The translations under genes and the position numbers were made by a program. 9,303 bases of DNA from contig JAITGB010000181.1 in assembly GCA_031280945.1 (NCBI GenBank), positions 1-9,303 of the forward strand, read 5' to 3'. The DNA is from Spirochaetales bacterium. Lineage in GTDB: Bacteria; Spirochaetota; Spirochaetia; DTKZ01. The stretch's first letter is position 1. Every line of letters starts with the position of its first letter. Positions 6,948 through 9,303 of this stretch are shown here, one piece after another. The notes beneath the pieces were generated by a model. The model was not told the origin of the DNA. It made no database searches and saw only the letters and a list, made by a program, of their open reading frames with translations.

Positions 6948-7145
6948 GGGGAATCAGAATTTGGGCGCATTTTTTCGGGCAGAACCCGAAAAAACCGGGC
7001 TATCCGCTGCAAGTCCTCGAAAGCGCCGATGCGCTTTCTGCGGGCTTTCCGCTACTATCCCTTGCGCACTGCCGGGATTTTGCTCCGCAAAATCCCGCAC
7101 GGACCAAAGGGCTTTCTGCCCGCAGCCAAAGCTGCGGTTCAACCA
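6948..7145 (+). repeat. Dispersed hairpin repeat, copy 2
   Basis: Fills the gap between aspS and the truncated vapC. Modules in order: GGGGAATC and GAATTTGGGCGCA; a hairpin of six T plus CGGG with a five-base loop (6970-6994); the 72-base block (6997-7068; two mismatches to copy 1), which contains AAAGCGC/GCGCTTT with a CGAT loop (7020-7037) and ends CCCTTGCGCA; an 11-bp stem CGGGATTTTGC with a TCC loop (7073-7097); a 7-bp stem CCGCAGC/GCTGCGG (7120-7137); and AGCTGCGGTTCAACCA (7130-7145). The latter recurs at 7655-7670. No gene is apparent. Confidence 0.85.
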
Positions 7146-7161
7146 AACCCCTTTTGCCTTC

Positions 7162-7329
7162 TCACCATATATATTTTAATCCATTTTCTTTATATTGTTC
7201 AATTAATGAAACCGCACTTATCAATACTTCATTATCGGAATTTTTTATTTCGTGAATTATCCTTTCCGATAATTCACCGCTTCTTCCAATTGCCCATAAT
7301 GCTGTGTGCGTATCCAGTAATAACTTCAT
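7162..7329 (-). pseudogene. Remnant of VapC-like PIN-domain toxin
   Basis: A 55-residue frame begins MKLLLDTHTALWAIG, the classic first strand and helix of a PIN-domain RNase, and continues to EVLISAVSLIE. The first two acidic site residues are present (D6, E44), but a VapC of this type is about 125-135 residues and has two further Asp in its second half, which are missing. After E44 the sequence is QYKENGLKYIW and then TGA. An ending like GLKYIW resembles the final strand of VapC proteins, so an internal in-frame deletion that kept the original stop is a good reading; simple truncation is the alternative. The ATG overlaps the antitoxin stop (ATGA), the usual arrangement. Repeat copy 2 begins 16 bases after the stop. 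Predicted inactive as a nuclease. Confidence 0.7.
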
Positions 7330-7565
7330 TTCATTGTAACTAATTCTTCAGCCGTCATTTCAAAATCATCCCTAAATTCTATTCTGGTTTTTCCGTCCAA
7401 AATGCCGATTTTCCGTTCAGCCTTTCTTTGTTCACGATAAGGAACAATTATCGCTATAGTTTTTTTTGACTTGCCGTATGATATGCCCACCTTCTCTCCA
7501 TGCCGTACTTCTTCAAGAATTTTTGAAAAGCAGCTTTTAAGTTCTCCCACTGCCATTGTCTTCAT
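7326..7565 (-). CDS. Phd/YefM-type antitoxin (partner of the vapC remnant)
   Basis: The 79-residue protein begins MKTMAVGELKSCFSKILEEVRHGEKVGISYGKSKK; the motif V-G-E-L-K-x-x-F-S-x-x-L-E-E-V-x-x-G-E is the DNA-binding half of the Phd family, followed by IAIIVPY and a toxin-binding arm (ERKIGILDGKT and an acidic stretch, FRDDFEMTAEELV). It would bind operator DNA and neutralise the cognate PIN toxin. With that toxin truncated it is now an orphan in practice, but its own frame is intact. ATG 7565 is used here; ATG 7556 is equally placed. A promoter with a consensus -35 lies directly upstream. Confidence 0.85.
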   Translation of the reverse strand: MKTMAVGELKSCFSKILEEVRHGEKVGISYGKSKKTIAIIVPYREQRKAERKIGILDGKTRIEFRDDFEMTAEELVTMK

Positions 7566-7573
7566 AGAATACG

Positions 7574-7602
7574 AACTTACTCCCTTCTGGACACCTTGTC
7601 AA
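7574..7602 (-). promoter_or_regulatory. Possible promoter of the second antitoxin
   Basis: On the minus strand TTGACA (7602-7597) is followed after 17 bases by TAAGTT (7579-7574). The -35 is perfect and the -10 poor (3 of 6). Transcription would start within a few bases of ATG 7565. Confidence 0.4.
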
Positions 7603-7650
7603 GAAATAGGCCGCCAGAAACCCATAACCCCCGCCCGCGCCGCTCCGCGC

Positions 7651-7914
7651 TCAGAGCTGCGGTTCAACCAGCGCCCTTTCGCGGGACGAAGAAGCCCCGC
7701 CGTCATTCCTTACAAGAGCGTGAATAACCTCTTCCGGCGTCTGCCGCGTAGCAAGAGCCTTTGCGGTAATATACTCAGCGGAAAAATCATCTACCGCCAT
7801 CATTTTGAACCCTTTGCGGGCAGTTATACCCTTGAGGGCAGGGTTTACAGCAGGCGTTGTTTTGGTGAGAAGCTCATCAAGAGCGTCCGCCTCTTCATCA
7901 GTCATACTAGCCAT
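7651..7914 (-). CDS. Unidentified small protein, possibly antitoxin-like
   Basis: The 87-residue product was not matched to a family with certainty. The N-terminal third is acidic (MTDEEADALDELLTKTTP); a basic middle (KGITARKGFKM) leads to VDDFSAEYITAKALATRQTPEEVIHALVR (about 41-69), which has the rhythm of a ribbon-helix-helix strand plus two helices, as in small antitoxin DNA-binding proteins. No toxin frame follows it. The last ten residues (RERALVEPQL) and the stop run into a 16-base sequence shared with repeat copy 2, so the original 3' end has probably been replaced. ATG 7914 has AGGAGAGG directly upstream and a well-placed promoter. The forward ORF overlapping it is a shadow. Coding status is likely; function is inference. 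Confidence 0.65.
   Translation of the reverse strand: MASMTDEEADALDELLTKTTPAVNPALKGITARKGFKMMAVDDFSAEYITAKALATRQTPEEVIHALVRNDGGASSSRERALVEPQL
7655..7670 (+). repeat. Short repeat fragment shared with copy 2
   Basis: AGCTGCGGTTCAACCA is identical to 7130-7145 in the same orientation. GC-rich, low-complexity sequence with CGCGCCGCTCCGCGC (about 7636-7650) lies beside it. Confidence 0.6.
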
Positions 7915-7962
7915 ACACCTCTCCTAATCCTGCGTCAAACATAGGTAGTAGACACAGTTTTA

Positions 7963-7991
7963 ATTATAGCCTACAGCCGGTGAAGCCACAA
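7963..7991 (-). promoter_or_regulatory. Promoter of the 87-residue gene
   Basis: On the minus strand TTGTGG (7991-7986) and a perfect TATAAT (7968-7963) are 17 bases apart. Expected start is near 7956, giving a leader of about 40 bases before ATG 7914. Confidence 0.6.
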
Positions 7992-8012
7992 CCAGCCCCT
8001 CTCAATTTTCGC

Positions 8013-8062
8013 TTGACATCCCCTTGCACAAATAAAATTTTTGTGTTACATAAAAATATAAC
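8013..8062 (+). promoter_or_regulatory. AT-rich upstream region with promoter-like and operator-like elements
   Basis: A perfect TTGACA lies at 8013-8018, but no good -10 sits 16-18 bases after it. TATAAC is at 8057-8062 without a matching -35. Between them CACAAA (8027-8032) and TTTGTG (8040-8045) form a perfect inverted repeat that could bind a dimeric regulator. The promoter for the forward leader is probably here but cannot be fixed by eye. Confidence 0.3.
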
Positions 8063-8086
8063 GCTTTATTAAAGGGTGCCGCACAC

Positions 8087-8161
8087 ATGAACCATACACG
8101 CGCACTGCGAATAAGTCCCTATGTCATAAGTTTTTACCCCCCCCCCCCCCACGCCTGTTAA
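8087..8161 (+). CDS. Possible leader ORF crossing the C tract
   Basis: ATG 8087 opens a 24-residue frame (MNHTRALRISPYVISFY, five Pro, HAC) ending at TAA 8159-8161. AAGGG ends ten bases before the ATG. The Pro run is the C tract itself, so tract length sets the reading frame. With one C more the frame has no stop before the lipoprotein ATG at 8329 and joins it in frame. With one C fewer it ends at TAG 8163-8165. Too short to be sure it is translated. Confidence 0.2.
   Translation: MNHTRALRISPYVISFYPPPPHAC
8137..8150 (+). repeat. Homopolymer run of 14 C
   Basis: Fourteen consecutive C, bounded by TTTTTA and ACGCC, lie about 180 bases upstream of a lipoprotein gene. Runs of this length slip readily during replication and are classical phase-variation sites; poly-G runs upstream of tpr genes in Treponema pallidum behave this way. 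Confidence 0.9.
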
Positions 8162-8217
8162 GTAGTTTTTCCGGCTTACTAAAAACTTTCCAGTTTATTT
8201 TTTCCACGTCTCTTATA

Positions 8218-8297
8218 ACAAAACCTCCGGCGATACACCCAGGACCGGCAAGTCTACCAAATGTTATTTGGAAAAGGTGTACGCCGGAGGCTTTTGT
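8218..8297 (+). promoter_or_regulatory. Structured leader RNA: long imperfect stem before the lipoprotein
   Basis: ACAAAA (8218-8223), CCTCCGGCG (8224-8232) and TACACC (8234-8239) pair with GGTGTA (8276-8281), CGCCGGAGG (8282-8290) and TTTTGT (8292-8297). That is 21 base pairs with only A8233 and C8291 bulged. The 36-base interior holds a second hairpin, CCAAAT-GTT-ATTTGG (8257-8271), and possibly GGAC/GTCT (8242-8255), so the RNA could form a three-way junction. The 3' side runs into TTTTGTATTTTATT, so it could act as an attenuator. ACCTCC (8223-8228) is also complementary to GGAGGT at 8316-8321, the lipoprotein ribosome site. It does not resemble a riboswitch class I know. A small inverted-repeat mobile element is the alternative. 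Confidence 0.65.
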
Positions 8298-8328
8298 ATT
8301 TTATTGCACTCCTAAGGAGGTACGCAAT

Positions 8329-8976
8329 ATGAAAAGAACAAAATCCTTTTTGAGAGTGGGCATAGCGCTCCTCGCACTATCCGGCATTCTTTTTGCCGGA
8401 TGCTCCAGCGGTTCGGACGATGACGGCCCGCCGCCGCCTACCAAGCCTGTTGCGCCTATCAGTGGTGAAAAGGTGTATACTAGTGCCGGAGCGGAGTACA
8501 GTGGCGCGGATATAACCTTTACAACGGTTCAGAATGGTTGGACCAATACTAATGAAACTCTTACTGAGCTTGGCCTGACAGACGCAGATGTAAAGGTTAC
8601 GAACAACAAACTCACTTTGGACATGGGTACAAAGTCTGTTGCTGAGGGCAGGCTGGTAAACTTGGGGGGTGATGGATATACCGTAACTCCCTCGACTGCA
8701 AGGTTTTACCAACTATGGAGATTTAAGGACGGCTCTAATAACGACGTGCAACATTTGAAGGTAGAGGGAGGGCAAATAAAAGAACATGCCTCTCTTTTCT
8801 ACGCGACCGAGGCCGCGACTGTAGTTGGCAACGACAATGGAACCCCCATTAACCTAAACTTCGGCAAGGGCTGGACCTGGCTGATTAATGTGCAAACGGA
8901 GTCCGGTGGCATTCCCAATACGAGAAGCCCTGATGCCAGCTTCAAATGGTACATAAATTTCCCTGACCATTCCTGA
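8329..8976 (+). CDS. Unidentified surface lipoprotein
   Basis: The 215-residue precursor begins MKRTKSFLRVGIALLALSG and has the lipobox FAGC with the acylated Cys at 25. A flexible Ser/Gly/Asp/Pro linker follows (to about residue 45), then a domain of about 170 residues with many short beta-type stretches and aromatic residues (FYQLWRF, GKGWTWLINV, ending FKWYINFPDHS). No known family was recognised; it looks like a beta-rich secreted domain tethered to a membrane. The start is certain: AAGGAGG (8314-8320) eight bases before the ATG and a perfect signal peptide. The frame is open upstream to 8062, through the leader and the C tract, but that stretch has no ATG, GTG or TTG. Expression may depend on the leader stem and the C run. 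Repeat copy 3 starts nine bases after the stop. Confidence 0.85.
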   Translation: MKRTKSFLRVGIALLALSGILFAGCSSGSDDDGPPPPTKPVAPISGEKVYTSAGAEYSGADITFTTVQNGWTNTNETLTELGLTDADVKVTNNKLTLDMGTKSVAEGRLVNLGGDGYTVTPSTARFYQLWRFKDGSNNDVQHLKVEGGQIKEHASLFYATEAATVVGNDNGTPINLNFGKGWTWLINVQTESGGIPNTRSPDASFKWYINFPDHS

Positions 8977-8985
8977 AAACCTTGT

Positions 8986-9245
8986 CCGCGCCGCTGCGCG
9001 GCGCGGGGGTGCAGGCCCGCCCCGGCGAAGCCGGGGCGGGGAGGCTGCGGGCCGCGGCTGGGGGTCTTTGGCCGCGTCTGCCGCGCGGAGCGCGGCAGAC
9101 GCGGGCTTGCGCAAGGGATTGGAGGGGTCAGCGGATTTTGCTACGCAAAATCCGCCAAGCCTTGCGGAGCAAGGCCGGAGCGATAGCGCAGCCCCGCAAA
9201 GCCCGGTTTTTTACGGCTCCGCCGTAAAAAATGCGCCCGAATTCC
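8986..9245 (-). repeat. Dispersed hairpin repeat, copy 3, with a cluster of perfect stems
   Basis: Six perfect stem-loops lie in a row: 9 bp with TGC loop (8986-9006), 11 bp with GAA loop (9016-9040), 15 bp with GGA loop (9072-9104), 11 bp with TAC loop (9131-9155), 7 bp with GGA loop (9159-9175), and 11 bp with TCC loop whose arms are T6-ACGGC and its complement (9207-9231). Each is closed by GC-NNN-GC. Read on the minus strand the order begins GGGGAATTCGGGCGCA, the T6/A6 hairpin and CCGGGC, and reaches ATCCCTTGCGCA (9119-9108), as in copy 2. No gene is convincing here; nothing else is evident in 8977-9267. Confidence 0.8.
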
Positions 9246-9267
9246 CCATCTCCTTATTGACCAACTT

Positions 9268-9303
9268 TTAACATTCCCTGAGTAGTTCGTGATTGACCTC
9301 CCG
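9268..9303 (-). CDS. Possible 3' end of a reverse-strand gene (partial)
   Basis: One minus-strand frame enters from the right edge as REVNHELLREC and stops at TAA (9270-9268). It is only 11 residues, so coding is unproven and no product can be named. It abuts the outer end of repeat copy 3. Confidence 0.2.
   Translation of the reverse strand, partial: REVNHELLREC

Noticed and set aside
5962..7179. 405-codon forward ORF
   Set aside because: It lies antisense to aspS and runs on into repeat copy 2. Its protein is basic and low in complexity (rich in R, P, N, H), as expected from an antisense shadow of a GC-rich gene. No ribosome site or family match.
8329..8976. Diversity-generating retroelement target
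   Set aside because: Treponemes are known to have such systems, but no reverse transcriptase and no template repeat copying the 3' end of this gene is present in the window.
9207..9231. T6/A6 hairpins (also 357-380, 6970-6994) as bidirectional terminators
   Set aside because: On either strand the T run is on the 5' side of the stem and the A run on the 3' side, the reverse of a Rho-independent terminator.
8986..9245. CRISPR array
   Set aside because: The hairpins differ in sequence and spacing. There are no identical direct repeats with regular spacers.

Overview
The window looks like a chromosomal segment of a spirochaete, most likely a host-associated Treponema. This is inference. It rests on the loose lipoboxes and 'FAQ'-type signal peptides, the mixed gene content, and the modular hairpin repeats between genes. 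Housekeeping genes look moderately GC-rich. Several short AT-rich blocks (toxin-antitoxin genes) stand out against them and look acquired.

Layout, left to right. Positions 3-86 hold the tail of a forward gene. Positions 87-447 are a repeat region (copy 1 of a hairpin-rich dispersed repeat). At 448-906 a strong sigma-70-type promoter appears to drive a TPR lipoprotein from a leaderless start. A reverse-strand block follows: tatD (4042-4854), glmS (2121-3944) and a secreted VWA protein (922-2106). The last two are tightly coupled. Upstream of tatD, also in reverse, is an AT-rich ParE/RelE-Phd/YefM toxin-antitoxin pair (4910-5512) with a perfect TTGACA-N17-TATAAT promoter. Next is an archaeal/eukaryal-type aspartyl-tRNA synthetase (5617-6888). 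Copy 2 of the repeat (6948-7145) separates it from a second toxin-antitoxin pair whose PIN-domain toxin is reduced to 55 residues (7162-7565), and from an 87-residue unidentified gene (7651-7914) with its own promoter.

The right end is the most unusual part. A forward leader of about 300 bases (about 8010-8328) contains a run of 14 C, a small ORF running through that run, and a 21-bp imperfect stem (8218-8297) just before a strong Shine-Dalgarno. It precedes an unidentified lipoprotein (8329-8976). Behind the lipoprotein lies copy 3 of the repeat, a cluster of perfect hairpins mostly closed by a GC-NNN-GC tip (8986-9245).

How it fits together: glmS starts amino-sugar (cell envelope) synthesis, tatD is a metal-dependent nuclease, and aspS charges tRNA-Asp. 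The rest is accessory: two toxin-antitoxin loci, surface lipoproteins with possible phase-variable or RNA-level control, and a repeat family that has spread between genes and appears to have contributed 3' ends to some of them.
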